From Planctomycetota bacterium (GTDB lineage Bacteria > Planctomycetota > Planctomycetia > Pirellulales > Lacipirellulaceae), in contig JAJRSE010000051.1 of the NCBI GenBank assembly GCA_024278955.1, forward strand, positions 124,001 through 188,000: DNA of 64,000 nt, read 5' to 3'. Positions 1 through 8,401 of the stretch are shown here, one piece after another (positions within the stretch are counted from its first letter, which is position 1; each line of letters begins with the position of its first letter). The translations under genes and the position numbers were made by a program. Below the pieces are notes generated by a model. The model ran no database searches and was not told where the DNA came from. It worked only from the letters and a program-made list of their open reading frames with translations.

Positions 1-836
1 CTTTCTCGATTTTGCCATGCCGTCGCGACGGAGCCGACCTTTTTACGACCGACGACCGGCTGAAGCTCCTAAGTTTTACTGGCTCGCCTGGGGTTGGTTG
101 GGCGTTAAAAGCTCGCGCGGGCAAGAAGCCCGTGGTTCTGGAGTTGGGGGGAAATGCCGCTTGTGTTGTCGATAGCGATGCCGATCTGGATGATGCGGTC
201 GAGCGAATTGTTGTTGGGGCGTTTTACCAATCGGGGCAAAGCTGCATCGGAGTGCAACGAATTATCATCCACGAGTCGATCTACGATGCCGTGAAAGAGC
301 GGCTCGTCGCGGCAACGAAGCAGCTTATTGCCGGCGACCCGAAAAATGAAGACACTTTTATTGGCCCGATGATTGCTGTCAGCGAAGCGGAAAGGCTCGA
401 ATCTTGGGTTACGTCAGCCGTTGACGCCGGTGGCACGTTGCTTTGCGGCGGAAAGCGTGAGGGGGCAATGCTCGACGCGACTCTGCTTGAAGACATTCCC
501 AAAGACCAAAAACTTTGCACTGAAGAAGCGTTCGGACCGGTCGCGGTGCTCAGTCGGTTTAGCAATTTTGACGAGGCTCTGGCTGAGGTGAACGACAGCC
601 AGTTTGGCCTGCAAGCGGGCATCTTTACGCGCGACATTTACAAGATTCAACGCGCTTGGGATGAGCTAGAAGTCGGTGGCGTGATTATCGGAGACGTCCC
701 CTCCTGGCGCGTCGACAATATGCCCTACGGCGGGGTAAAAGATAGCGGCCTGGGGCGTGAGGGCATTCGCTTCGCCATGGAAGACATGACCGAGCTACGG
801 CACTTGGTGATTCGCACTCCGACAAAAATGCTCTGA
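1..836 (+). CDS. Aldehyde dehydrogenase, C-terminal part (gene runs off the left edge)
   Basis: The reading frame is open from the first bases of the window, so the true start lies upstream and only the last ~277 codons are seen. Aldehyde dehydrogenases oxidise aldehydes to carboxylates with NAD(P)+. Visible family signatures are the cofactor-loop stretch SFTGSPGVG, the catalytic glutamate region VLELGGNA, the nucleophilic cysteine in GQSCIGVQR and the late EEAFGPVAVL and PYGGVKDSGLGREG motifs, in the usual order and spacing. Substrate is not readable from the sequence; the resemblance is to the broad succinate-semialdehyde/glyceraldehyde-type group. The next gene starts 291 bases downstream on the same strand and looks unrelated (a porin), so no operon is inferred. 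Confidence 0.93.
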   Translation, partial: FSILPCRRDGADLFTTDDRLKLLSFTGSPGVGWALKARAGKKPVVLELGGNAACVVDSDADLDDAVERIVVGAFYQSGQSCIGVQRIIIHESIYDAVKERLVAATKQLIAGDPKNEDTFIGPMIAVSEAERLESWVTSAVDAGGTLLCGGKREGAMLDATLLEDIPKDQKLCTEEAFGPVAVLSRFSNFDEALAEVNDSQFGLQAGIFTRDIYKIQRAWDELEVGGVIIGDVPSWRVDNMPYGGVKDSGLGREGIRFAMEDMTELRHLVIRTPTKML

Positions 837-889
837 CTGCGATAGCCCAAGTGCTAGCAGCGATGTGAAGCTGTAACGGTTCTTCCGGT

Positions 890-907
890 TCTTCACAAAA
901 TCTTCAC
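890..907 (+). promoter_or_regulatory. PHO-box-like direct repeat upstream of the porin gene
   Basis: Two identical 7-mers, TCTTCAC, sit at 890-896 and 901-907 with the 4-base A-run AAAA between them. This 7-4-7 layout with an 11-base period and an A/T spacer is the architecture of PhoB/PhoP operators (the E. coli consensus has CTGTCAT repeats with a 4-base AT spacer). It lies about 220 bases before the start of a phosphate-selective-porin-family gene. The architecture is seen; PhoB/PhoP binding is inference, and the distance to the start codon implies a long leader or a promoter close to 920-960. Confidence 0.4.
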
Positions 908-1127
908 CCAAACTATCGGAATTTTCGGACTAAAGCGTACAACGCGAACTCCACGGCGGTCGATAATATCGCTGGAAGGCATGTAGACCCTACAAGCTAC
1001 ATAAGCCGCTTTAACTAGAGACTCTTACTAGGCGTTAGAAGCCCAACTCTTCTTTCGTTGCCAAGAGCTGCGGAATTTTCAATCACTTCGCAGTAGATTC
1101 TTTATTTATCTGGAGAGACCGTTTCCT

Positions 1128-2702
1128 ATGCAATTGACTGCATTCCCGCAATCCGCAGGAAAACAAGCCCTTGGCAGCCGCCTTCTCTTGATGGCGATCT
1201 CAGCATCCTTGTGTGCCGTGTTACTGGTAGGCGAAAGCGTTGGGCAGACTCCCCTGCCCTTCTTCGCCCAGGACCAACCTCTCCAACTGGTTGCCTTCGA
1301 CAACTTTCGTCTCTTTGAGACGGATCAAGAAAAGACAGATCAAAGGGAAGAGGCCGAGGATTTTACGGTTGAGCAGCGACTAGAAAAGCTGGAAGGTTTG
1401 TATACCGACTTAGAAACCAATTACGACCAGCTGGACGACAAACACTCCGATCTCAAGAAAAAGCTTAAAGGCCTTGCCGCGTCAGGGCACAGCAAGGCGA
1501 CGATGAAAGTCAACGGTCGAATTCATGTCGATCAATGGGCATTTCCGGGAACCTCACCGGCGATCAATGTTTTTGAGAACAACGACCCGACCATTACGCC
1601 CCAAGATCGTCTTGGATTCCGCCGTGTTCGTTTTGGTGTCAAAGGCAATCTTGGGAAGACGATGCTCTACAAGATTGAAATGGAGTTTGCCGGCGCCAAT
1701 AATACGGAATTTCGTGATGTTTATCTCGGTTGGAATGATCTCCCTTTCTTGCAGACGCTGCTGATCGGAAATCAAAAGCGTCCTTACGGCTTAGATCATC
1801 TCAATAGTAGTCGCTACAACGTCTTTTTAGAACGCCCGTTTGTCATCGAATCGTTCAATCAGGATGCACGTCGTTTAGGCATCGAATCTTATAGCGTCTC
1901 TGAAGATCAAGCGTGGAACTGGCGGTATGGTGTTTTTAACCAACGCTTGATTCAAGATGAGGGTCAATACGTTAGTGACCACTATCAATTGGAAGTGGCG
2001 GGGCGATTGGCGAATACTTTTTGGTACGACGAGGCTTCCGACGGCAGGGGCTATGGCCACTGGGCCATCTCGGGGACCGCCGCGAATCCCGATGGGAGCG
2101 GCCTGGATGGTCGCGCAGCGAACGAGGCCCGTTTTCGCCAACGACCCGAAGCCCGCTCGATTCGTCGATGGCTCGATACCGGAAGAATCGACGGTGCCGA
2201 TAACTATCAAATGGTCGGCTTAGAAAATGTCTGGAACTTTGGGCCCGTTCAATTGGTTGGCGAGTATCAGAACCTCTGGCTCGATCGCAACGGCGGCACC
2301 GATCTGAATTTCCACGGCGGCTATGCTTATATCTCTTACTTCCTCACAGGCGAACACATGCCTTGGAAGCGGTCGGCAGGTGTTCTCGACCGTATTAAAC
2401 CAATCGAAAACTTTTTTCTGGTCGACACGGGCGATGACGGCGTCAAGGGCGGCTGGGGTGCCTGGCAGGTTGCCTACCGCTGGTCCTACGCAGACTTCAA
2501 CGACGGCGACATTTTAGGCGGTGTCGGGCAAAGCCATACCCTTGGGCTCAACTGGTACTGGAACGCCTACTCCCGTGTGCAGTTCAACGCTATCTATGGC
2601 GAAATCGACGACCACGAAGGCTTTGACAGCGTAGGAAACTCGCTTGGGGCATTGTCTGGTAATTACACCATACTTGGCACTCGCTTTATGGTGGACTTCT
2701 AA
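1128..2702 (+). CDS. Porin O/P-family outer-membrane protein (phosphate-selective porin type)
   Basis: A 524-residue protein with an N-terminal hydrophobic export segment (about residues 18-40), a short charged coiled coil (about 80-125, VEQRLEKLEGLYTDLE) and a long C-terminal barrel of alternating aromatic strands ending in a terminal Phe (RFMVDF). The stretches GFRRVRFGVKGNLG, RDVYLGWNDLP and GNQKRPYGLDHLNSS are characteristic of Pfam Porin_O_P, whose founding members OprO/OprP conduct phosphate and polyphosphate across the outer membrane. The coiled coil probably spans the periplasm toward peptidoglycan, as in OprF/SLH-type porins (inference). Start ATG 1128 is preceded by GGAG at 1112. 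The PHO-box-like repeat at 890-907 suggests phosphate-starvation control. Anion specificity is not proven by sequence; many planctomycete members are general porins. Confidence 0.85.
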   Translation: MQLTAFPQSAGKQALGSRLLLMAISASLCAVLLVGESVGQTPLPFFAQDQPLQLVAFDNFRLFETDQEKTDQREEAEDFTVEQRLEKLEGLYTDLETNYDQLDDKHSDLKKKLKGLAASGHSKATMKVNGRIHVDQWAFPGTSPAINVFENNDPTITPQDRLGFRRVRFGVKGNLGKTMLYKIEMEFAGANNTEFRDVYLGWNDLPFLQTLLIGNQKRPYGLDHLNSSRYNVFLERPFVIESFNQDARRLGIESYSVSEDQAWNWRYGVFNQRLIQDEGQYVSDHYQLEVAGRLANTFWYDEASDGRGYGHWAISGTAANPDGSGLDGRAANEARFRQRPEARSIRRWLDTGRIDGADNYQMVGLENVWNFGPVQLVGEYQNLWLDRNGGTDLNFHGGYAYISYFLTGEHMPWKRSAGVLDRIKPIENFFLVDTGDDGVKGGWGAWQVAYRWSYADFNDGDILGGVGQSHTLGLNWYWNAYSRVQFNAIYGEIDDHEGFDSVGNSLGALSGNYTILGTRFMVDF

Positions 2703-2784
2703 ACCTCGGCCTTTACAAAACTGCCTCTGAATAGTCCCGCCTCGCTCACAGCTCCCTTATCGTTTGAGGGAAGGAGAATACCTT

Positions 2785-3366
2785 ATGAAAACTGCCCGTC
2801 AGCTTTTGATCTCACCCTTGCTGTTTTTTGGAACTGCGTTCTTACTTGCTCCCACGCTGAATCTCGTCGTTATGGCTGGGCAACCCTCGGTGCAACAACC
2901 TCAGGGGCTCCTTCCCGCGAGTTCTTCCTCGGGCCAAGCTGCTGAAGACTCCAAGCTGACGCTCGTCGGCTGCGATTCTTCGTGCTGTGCTAGTGGCACG
3001 AACAGCTGCTGCGGTGATTGTTGTGAAGCCGTTTGTTATCCCAAGCGTGTAGAAAAAGAAGTCAAGAAGCACTGCTGGAAAGTCGAATCGAAAATTGTCT
3101 GCATACCGAAATTTCGCTGGCCCTGGGAGCGATGTAGTTCCAGTTGCAATAGCGGGTGCGATGGGGGCAGCGAATGCAAGCGTGAATGCTGTGCACCTCT
3201 CTGTGGCCGAACTCGATGCATCAACGTACTTGAAAAAGATTCGCACCAATGCCAAGAGTGTGGTTACGAGTGGGAAATAAAATACATCCGCAGCAAGAGT
3301 CGTGCAAAAAGCGGTGGAAACCGATGCTGCCCCGATTGTGGCGGCAAGTCGTGCTGCGACCAATGA
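2785..3366 (+). CDS. Cysteine-rich exported protein with zinc-ribbon-like C-terminus
   Basis: I do not recognise a characterised family. The start is set at ATG 2785 because AAGGAG lies at 2771-2776, 8 bases before it; an in-frame TTG further upstream lacks this. The N-terminus has a Sec-type hydrophobic segment (LLISPLLFFGTAFLLAPTL) and an Ala-x-Gly cleavage region. The mature part is extremely rich in cysteine, with CC pairs (SSCCASG, NSCCGDCC, RCCPDC, SCCDQ) and two CxxC knuckles near the end (CQECGYEW, CCPDCGG) that resemble a zinc ribbon. It is basic in the middle (KRVEKEVKKHCWK). Such proteins are common and unassigned in planctomycetes; metal binding or a disulfide-knotted wall protein are both possible. 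It follows the porin by 82 bases. Confidence 0.7.
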   Translation: MKTARQLLISPLLFFGTAFLLAPTLNLVVMAGQPSVQQPQGLLPASSSSGQAAEDSKLTLVGCDSSCCASGTNSCCGDCCEAVCYPKRVEKEVKKHCWKVESKIVCIPKFRWPWERCSSSCNSGCDGGSECKRECCAPLCGRTRCINVLEKDSHQCQECGYEWEIKYIRSKSRAKSGGNRCCPDCGGKSCCDQ

Positions 3367-3569
3367 GTCGTGTGTGAAAATACGAATTGCGACAAAAAGC
3401 CCGAGTACTTTTTAAGCACACGTAAGGAGAACGCGAATCTTCGCCGTTTGCACGAAGAAGTTTCTCGCTGCCTCTGCTCTAAACGCGATATTCATCGCAC
3501 GGATTTTTTCAGAATCTGCCCTCTTCTACGCGGCACCCGGCTACGTGCTTCCCCTGAGATGCTCGATAT

Positions 3570-3591
3570 GTGAAAACAAACTTGTTTTCAC
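3570..3591. repeat. Perfect 10-base inverted repeat (operator-like)
   Basis: Arms GTGAAAACAA and TTGTTTTCAC are exact reverse complements separated by AC. The arms are A/T rich and no T-tract follows, which argues for a protein-binding site rather than an intrinsic terminator. It sits in the leader region of the sigma/FecR operon. Confidence 0.5.
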
Positions 3592-3686
3592 CTAAGCTGT
3601 TTCTCTGAAAGAAGTTAAGTCGCCTTCCCGGCGTTTCCTGGGAAAATTCTTGGTGTTTTTTGATACCAAAATACTGACCTGCGCGC

Positions 3687-3700
3687 CTAACTATAGTTAG
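3687..3700. repeat. Perfect 14-base palindrome upstream of the sigma-factor gene
   Basis: CTAACTATAGTTAG is self-complementary over all 14 bases with no spacer. It lies 125 bases before ATG 3825. An operator for a dimeric regulator is a reasonable reading, but the binding protein is unknown. Confidence 0.4.
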
Positions 3701-3824
3701 AGGGCAAGCCCAGGCGGGTTCTGCTCATAGCACGGCTTGATGCTGAAATGCCAGTTCGGTGACCAGTACACGTCCGTGCGACACGCACTAATTTTTTCGA
3801 GATTTGGGCGAGGGGAGACCGTTC

Positions 3825-4442
3825 ATGCACGCAGACGACCGCAAGGACGACTTGAATCTTAAGAATCCAGATCCGATCGACTCGAAGGCCGACGGTTTGT
3901 CTGATGGCTCGTCTGCCGAGGACGATCGGCGCGACGCCTTTGCAAGATTGTTTGCGAAACACGATCGCTGGCTTTTTTCGTACCTCGTTACACTGCTTAG
4001 CAACCCAGCCCAGGCAGAAGAAGTTTTTCAGGAAGTCTGTGTCGTGCTTTGGCGAGAACATGAAACCTTCGAGCCTGGCACCGATTTTGTGAAGTGGGTT
4101 GCGGTCGTAGCTCACAACCAAGTCCGGAAATTCCGTCGTCAACACAAACGTAAAAGCTATCAGCTAAGTGACGAAGCATGTGAGCATATCGCAGCCGCTG
4201 CGATTGAGCGTGCCAATCTATTCGACTCTCGCCGCGAAGCTCTGAGCATGTGCCTTGGCAAACTTTCACAAGAAGACCGGCAACTGGTTCAGCTTTGCTA
4301 TGACGACAGTGCCTCGAATATCAAATCAACGGCCCGTCGGTTGGGTCGCCCAGTTAACACGGTATACAAAGCTCTGAATAGGATTCGTCGAGTGCTTCAC
4401 GATTGCATCGACCGATCTGTTGCAACGGAAGGCCTCGCATGA
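3825..4442 (+). CDS. ECF sigma factor, Rhodopirellula/Verrucomicrobium type
   Basis: A 205-residue sigma-70 family protein with region 2 (RLFAKHDRWLFSYLVTLL, then AEEVFQEVCVVLWR, the -10 recognition helix) and region 4 (LSQEDRQLVQLCYDDSAS, then TARRLGRPVNTVYKALNRIRRVL, the -35 helix-turn-helix). It matches the ECF subfamily described for Rhodopirellula and Verrucomicrobium, where the sigma gene is followed by a FecR-type protein. ATG 3825 is preferred over an in-frame TTG at 3804 because AGGGGAG at 3811-3817 is placed 7 bases before it. Its stop codon overlaps the start of the FecR gene in the quadruplet ATGA (4439-4442), so the two are translationally coupled. Likely regulon: the downstream alpha-glucan genes, by position only. 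Confidence 0.9.
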   Translation: MHADDRKDDLNLKNPDPIDSKADGLSDGSSAEDDRRDAFARLFAKHDRWLFSYLVTLLSNPAQAEEVFQEVCVVLWREHETFEPGTDFVKWVAVVAHNQVRKFRRQHKRKSYQLSDEACEHIAAAAIERANLFDSRREALSMCLGKLSQEDRQLVQLCYDDSASNIKSTARRLGRPVNTVYKALNRIRRVLHDCIDRSVATEGLA

Positions 4443-6304
4443 ACAGCGAACCAAGAGATAGCAAGCAGACACGGCATCGGGCAATTCGAGCTTTCGGTGA
4501 CCTTTGCAATGAAACGATCCGCCCCGAAGAACTCGCTTGGATTGAGAGCCTCTTGTGCTCAGACCCGGGGGTTCAGGCCCTGTATGTTGACTACATGGCG
4601 ATGCATGCCTCGCTCCATGCCGAAAGCGCGTCGCTGCCGCAAGCAGGTGGTGAACTTTGCCTAGAGAATGCGGCGTGTATTGAGAGTGCGACGTCTCAGC
4701 ACCCTCGTGCGGCCAAGCGAATTGGTGCTGATAAAATCTCTTCGCTCTTCTCTTCATTTCGAGCCAACGCTTTCATGCTGGCGGCTTCGCTTACGGGAAT
4801 CGCTTTGTTGTCTAGTCTGCTGACCTATGGCTTGCTGTCTCGTTCAAATTCGATCGATCAGATTGCCGCTCGATCGGATAGTTCCGAGACGTCCAAGCGA
4901 CCGGCGGTAGCGACGATTACCGGAACTCACAACTGCCTTTGGGGCGGCGCCGCGGAATCGCTCGGGTACGGCTCAGAGCTTGTTGTTGGTCAGCAGCTCG
5001 AACTACGCCGTGGACTCGCCGAACTGACATTTGAAAATGGAGCCACGGTACTGCTTGAGAGCCCGGCCAGTTTCGTTGTGAGTGCCGCCCATGAGGTGAA
5101 TCTTCGCGAAGGACGTTTAGCGGTTGTCGTTCCTCAAGGGTCTCGCAGTTTTCGTATTCACACACGGTCACTGGATGTCTTTGATGTCGGAACCGAGTTT
5201 GGTTTGCTCGCAAAGCAGTCGGGCGCCACGGAAGTCCACGTATTCAACGGTTTGATCAAAGCAGACGTACTCGATTCCTCGGGTCGCCCTCTTCGGCGTC
5301 TTGAACTGGGGGCTTCTGAGGCGGCAAGAGTCAACGCTGTTTCGACCACGGTATACGAATTTCCGGCCAACGAGGCCGCTTTCGTAAGAAACATGCGGCC
5401 CACATTCGGCCCCAGCGATAAACTTCTCGCCTACGAAAGCTTCGATTACCCGGCCGGTCCGCTCTCGGCTCAGAATGGTGGATATGGCTGGGCGGGACCT
5501 TGGTTCGATATCGCAGCAGACCCCTCAGCTGCTCCCAACTCCAACTCGGTAGATCCCGGCAGCCTGACGATCAAGGGTTTGCTGCCACTAGGAAATCGCG
5601 GAGTGCAAACGGGGCAACAAAACAGGATCCGGCGTTCGCTGGCAACCTCGGTTGGCGGCGTGTTCGACGCAGCCGGGTTGGTTGAAAACCAAGACGGTGT
5701 TCGTGCCGTTGGGCGCGACGGCAATCAGATCTACCTTAGCTTCTTGCAAAAGGTTTCAAAAGTTAATGACGAGTTCTACGGAGTTGAACTCCACCGAGGA
5801 GACGGCAACGCCAACCGAGTTCTCTCGATTGGCAACGGAGCCGAAGGAACCAACTATGGCGCCACTTCGATCTACAACCAATACGGTCTTGAAAACTTCC
5901 CCTCGCTTGGAAAAGAAAATGCCGAAGTCAATCTGTTTGTTATCAAAATCTCCTTCGGCATTGATAACCTGGACGTTGTGGAAATTTATCGCAATCCCAG
6001 CTCTCTCAAAGATGAGAAAGCATGCCAAGTAACGGCTGTGCTGAAGGGTAATTTTGCCTTTGATCGCATCAGCATGAGTAGTTTTCATGGCACGAAAATT
6101 CACGAAGTCGACGAGATTCGCGTGGGAACTCATTTCCTCGCCGTCACGGGGCGATGGGGAGGCGAACGTGGCCGTCTGCTGCCAAGAATTACGTATCATC
6201 GAAAACCAATGGCGGAATCAAGCCGGCTAGCGATAAGCTTGGCTCTCGCTCCTGGGAAAGTCGTCCCTCATTACGGCCAGGTGAAAAGATTACTTATTTT
6301 TTGA
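4439..6304 (+). CDS. FecR-domain membrane protein with extracytoplasmic C-terminal domain, probable sigma regulator
   Basis: A 621-residue protein with a cytoplasmic N-terminus (about 1-110, including an acidic helical stretch like those of anti-sigma factors), one transmembrane helix (about 112-134, AASLTGIALLSSLLTYGLL), a FecR domain (about 160-310; LRRGLAELTFENGATVLLE, then VFDVGTEFGLL, are diagnostic) and a ~300-residue C-terminal part beginning LLAYESFDYPAGPL that resembles the lectin/LamG-like domains found behind FecR in planctomycetes. FecR proteins relay an outside signal to an ECF sigma factor. The ATG lies inside the sigma gene stop (ATGA). The large C-terminal domain could be the sugar sensor for the locus that follows, but that is inference. 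Confidence 0.82.
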   Translation: MNSEPRDSKQTRHRAIRAFGDLCNETIRPEELAWIESLLCSDPGVQALYVDYMAMHASLHAESASLPQAGGELCLENAACIESATSQHPRAAKRIGADKISSLFSSFRANAFMLAASLTGIALLSSLLTYGLLSRSNSIDQIAARSDSSETSKRPAVATITGTHNCLWGGAAESLGYGSELVVGQQLELRRGLAELTFENGATVLLESPASFVVSAAHEVNLREGRLAVVVPQGSRSFRIHTRSLDVFDVGTEFGLLAKQSGATEVHVFNGLIKADVLDSSGRPLRRLELGASEAARVNAVSTTVYEFPANEAAFVRNMRPTFGPSDKLLAYESFDYPAGPLSAQNGGYGWAGPWFDIAADPSAAPNSNSVDPGSLTIKGLLPLGNRGVQTGQQNRIRRSLATSVGGVFDAAGLVENQDGVRAVGRDGNQIYLSFLQKVSKVNDEFYGVELHRGDGNANRVLSIGNGAEGTNYGATSIYNQYGLENFPSLGKENAEVNLFVIKISFGIDNLDVVEIYRNPSSLKDEKACQVTAVLKGNFAFDRISMSSFHGTKIHEVDEIRVGTHFLAVTGRWGGERGRLLPRITYHRKPMAESSRLAISLALAPGKVVPHYGQVKRLLIF

Positions 6305-6448
6305 ATTTGCTCGATTTGTGTGGAAGAGTGAAGAGGATTTTTTTGGAGAGGTTGAGCCGGATTGCCTACGCGGTTGACGCAAGGCAACCAAGCAAAATCT
6401 CATGGGTGTTTTTTGTTTTTTTTGGGATTTTTCCCGGGAGGTAGAGTA

Positions 6449-7147
6449 ATGAAACGAATCGTTTGTCTTATCATGCTTGGGCTTGTTGCCCAGATGGGCA
6501 GCAGCGTGTTTGCCGCCGATGGGGTGGATTGGTATGCGCGAGGAGATTTCAATGGTTTTGGCTTAACCGACCAGTTAGTCGACCAAGGTGGAGGCTACTT
6601 CACGGGGACCATCTCTGGATTGACCCCTGGCGACCGATTTAACTACAAAATCGGTAGAGACGATTGGTCAGCTTCTGCTCCCGGGAGCGATGGCAGAGTG
6701 ATTGCCGACGCAAGCGGCGAGATCAATTTCAATTTTTGGGAAAGCACTTCCTGGGGTGACGGCTGGGAACCCTCCACCGAAATGCGAGTTGGTTACCAAG
6801 ACCCAGACCAGTTCGGTTGGGAACTGATCGGTGCGATGAATGCTTGGGCCGGTGCTGCCATGACTGACCAAGGCGGTGGCCTCTACTCCATCCAAGTGAA
6901 CCTACTTGCCGGAAGTTACGATTGGAAGTTCCGCGAGGCCGGCAGTTGGGATATCGCCATTGGCGACAACTTCGGTAATTCGGCTGCCAACAACACGGCA
7001 GTTGTCGCCAGCGATGGCGATTGGCTCTTTCAGCTCGATTTGCCGAATGGTCGCTGGAGTGCAGCTCCCATTCCTGAGCCAACAACTTTTGTATTGGCGG
7101 GAATGGCTTTGGCCACGATGGTGTTCACAAGACGCCGTCAGGGTTAA
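6449..7147 (+). CDS. PEP-CTERM protein with starch-module-like beta domains
   Basis: A 232-residue secreted protein. It has a Sec signal peptide (MKRIVCLIMLGLVAQMGSS, cleavage near VFAA), two short beta-sandwich-like units of similar layout (WYARGDFNGFGLTDQL and WELIGAMNAWAGAAMT, each followed by a GGGxYxxxxxxLxxGxxxxK pattern) and a PEP-CTERM tail (PIPEPTTFVLAGMAL, ending in RRRQG) that exosortase would process for surface attachment. The WxxxGxxNxW pattern resembles pullulanase-type (X25-like) and CBM-type starch modules. ATG 6449 has GGGAGG at 6436-6441. It has no catalytic domain, so a surface starch-binding role next to the amylases is the likely job (inference). Confidence 0.75.
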   Translation: MKRIVCLIMLGLVAQMGSSVFAADGVDWYARGDFNGFGLTDQLVDQGGGYFTGTISGLTPGDRFNYKIGRDDWSASAPGSDGRVIADASGEINFNFWESTSWGDGWEPSTEMRVGYQDPDQFGWELIGAMNAWAGAAMTDQGGGLYSIQVNLLAGSYDWKFREAGSWDIAIGDNFGNSAANNTAVVASDGDWLFQLDLPNGRWSAAPIPEPTTFVLAGMALATMVFTRRRQG

Positions 7148-7282
7148 AGAAAAAGAGAAAGTACTAAAACTTGTTGGGCAGTCGCCGATTCGCTCGCCTA
7201 CGTGCCCCGTAGGACGAGCGGCGGCGGTTGCTAAAGTTACCGTAGCAAAACATCTCAAATATTTTCATAGGATGGTTTTCTT

Positions 7283-8359
7283 ATGACCACAACTCAGCAG
7301 CTTACGACTCGCCGATTCAGCACACGGAAAGCTTTTACGCTCGTAGAGCTTTTGGTCGTCATTGCGATTATTGGCGTCTTGGTGGCGTTGCTTTTGCCGG
7401 CGGTCCAAGCCGCACGCGAAGCGGCCCGGCGTATGAGCTGTGCTAATAGTCTTAAGAACATTGGTTTGGCGTGTCTGAATTTTCACGACGTCAGTAATAA
7501 GTTTCCGCAAAGCGTTCCGCAGTGGTGTTGGGAAGATAAAACAGCCGATTGTTTGAATGGAGCAAGTGTTGCAGAAAACTTGAACGATGATCCCCCCATG
7601 GGCTGCAACGGCCAGGGTTGGATTGTGAACATCCTGCCTCAACTCGAACAGCAGAGCATGTTCGATCGAATCAAGACTGAATTGGCGACGCCGGCGGGGA
7701 TGGCCAGCCATAACCCTAGAGGACGGGGAATGGGAGTGACCTCGCTTCGCGACATCGTTTCCACCCAACTCCCGGTGATAACATGCCCTTCCGACCCCTC
7801 TGCGAAACCTTCGCAGGAACAATATTACTGGGATCAACGCGGCGCTATCACTGCTACTACAAGCTATAAGGGGTGTGTTGGAGACACATTGCTGTCCGTA
7901 GACGCTGTCGCCTGCAGCACCAACGTCGACCCGCCAATGACCGACCAAAGCGGTTCACCAGATGTCCACGGTACGATGTCGAACAACGGCATTTTCCAGC
8001 GTACCAGTATCTGGTCGCCGATAAGGCTAAAAATGGTTACTGATGGTACTAGTAACACTTTCATGGTTGGTGAAAACGTGGTTTCGGTCGATTTTCATTC
8101 GGCGGCTTACTTTTCGGACGGCGACTGGGCTACCGCCGGCATTCCCTTGAACTATTTACCCCTCAACCTTTCGGTGGACGATTTCAAAGACGGAAATATA
8201 TCGAAAAGCGTGAGGGGTTTTAAGAGTCTTCACCCTGGCGGAGCGCAATTTGTGATGGCGGATGGCTCCGTACATTTCATTCAAGAAGACATCGATACGG
8301 CAACGTATCGCGGCCTCGCCACGCGAGACAGTCAAGAAGTTGTGTCGCTCGGCTTCTAG
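7283..8359 (+). CDS. DUF1559 type II pseudopilin-like protein
   Basis: A 358-residue member of the planctomycete DUF1559 family. The N-terminus is a type IV prepilin-like segment: basic leader, then [19 protein letters not shown] with the invariant +5 Glu, followed by the [16 protein letters not shown] signature. The C-terminus carries the H-X9-DG motif (LHPGGAQFVMADGSVHF). The family is greatly expanded in planctomycetes; function is unknown, with roles in pseudopilus-like fibres or giant pores used for macromolecule uptake suggested. Its place between PEP-CTERM and amylase genes suggests a surface role in glucan capture here. Confidence 0.93.
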   Translation: MTTTQQLTTRRFSTRKAFTLVELLVVIAIIGVLVALLLPAVQAAREAARRMSCANSLKNIGLACLNFHDVSNKFPQSVPQWCWEDKTADCLNGASVAENLNDDPPMGCNGQGWIVNILPQLEQQSMFDRIKTELATPAGMASHNPRGRGMGVTSLRDIVSTQLPVITCPSDPSAKPSQEQYYWDQRGAITATTSYKGCVGDTLLSVDAVACSTNVDPPMTDQSGSPDVHGTMSNNGIFQRTSIWSPIRLKMVTDGTSNTFMVGENVVSVDFHSAAYFSDGDWATAGIPLNYLPLNLSVDDFKDGNISKSVRGFKSLHPGGAQFVMADGSVHFIQEDIDTATYRGLATRDSQEVVSLGF

Positions 8360-8401
8360 ATGTAAGTATCGTACGACATCAAAATAATGGAAGGGTGTTG
8401 C

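Larger units (their letters stand above)
3367..3824. other. Intergenic stretch with two perfect palindromes, no supportable gene
   Basis: About 460 bases lie between the cysteine-rich protein and the sigma factor. One short reading frame is present but has no ribosome-binding site or family resemblance. The notable content is two palindromes, listed separately at 3570-3591 and 3687-3700, the second 125 bases before the sigma-factor start. The region most likely carries the promoter of the sigma/FecR operon. Confidence 0.5.

Noticed and set aside
3370-3573. 67-codon + strand frame after the cysteine-rich gene
   Set aside because: No ribosome site. The frame ends at the inverted repeat and has no recognisable features.
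7265-7948. 227-codon - strand frame opposite the DUF1559 gene
   Set aside because: Shadow of a clear DUF1559 gene; no family resemblance and no ribosome site.
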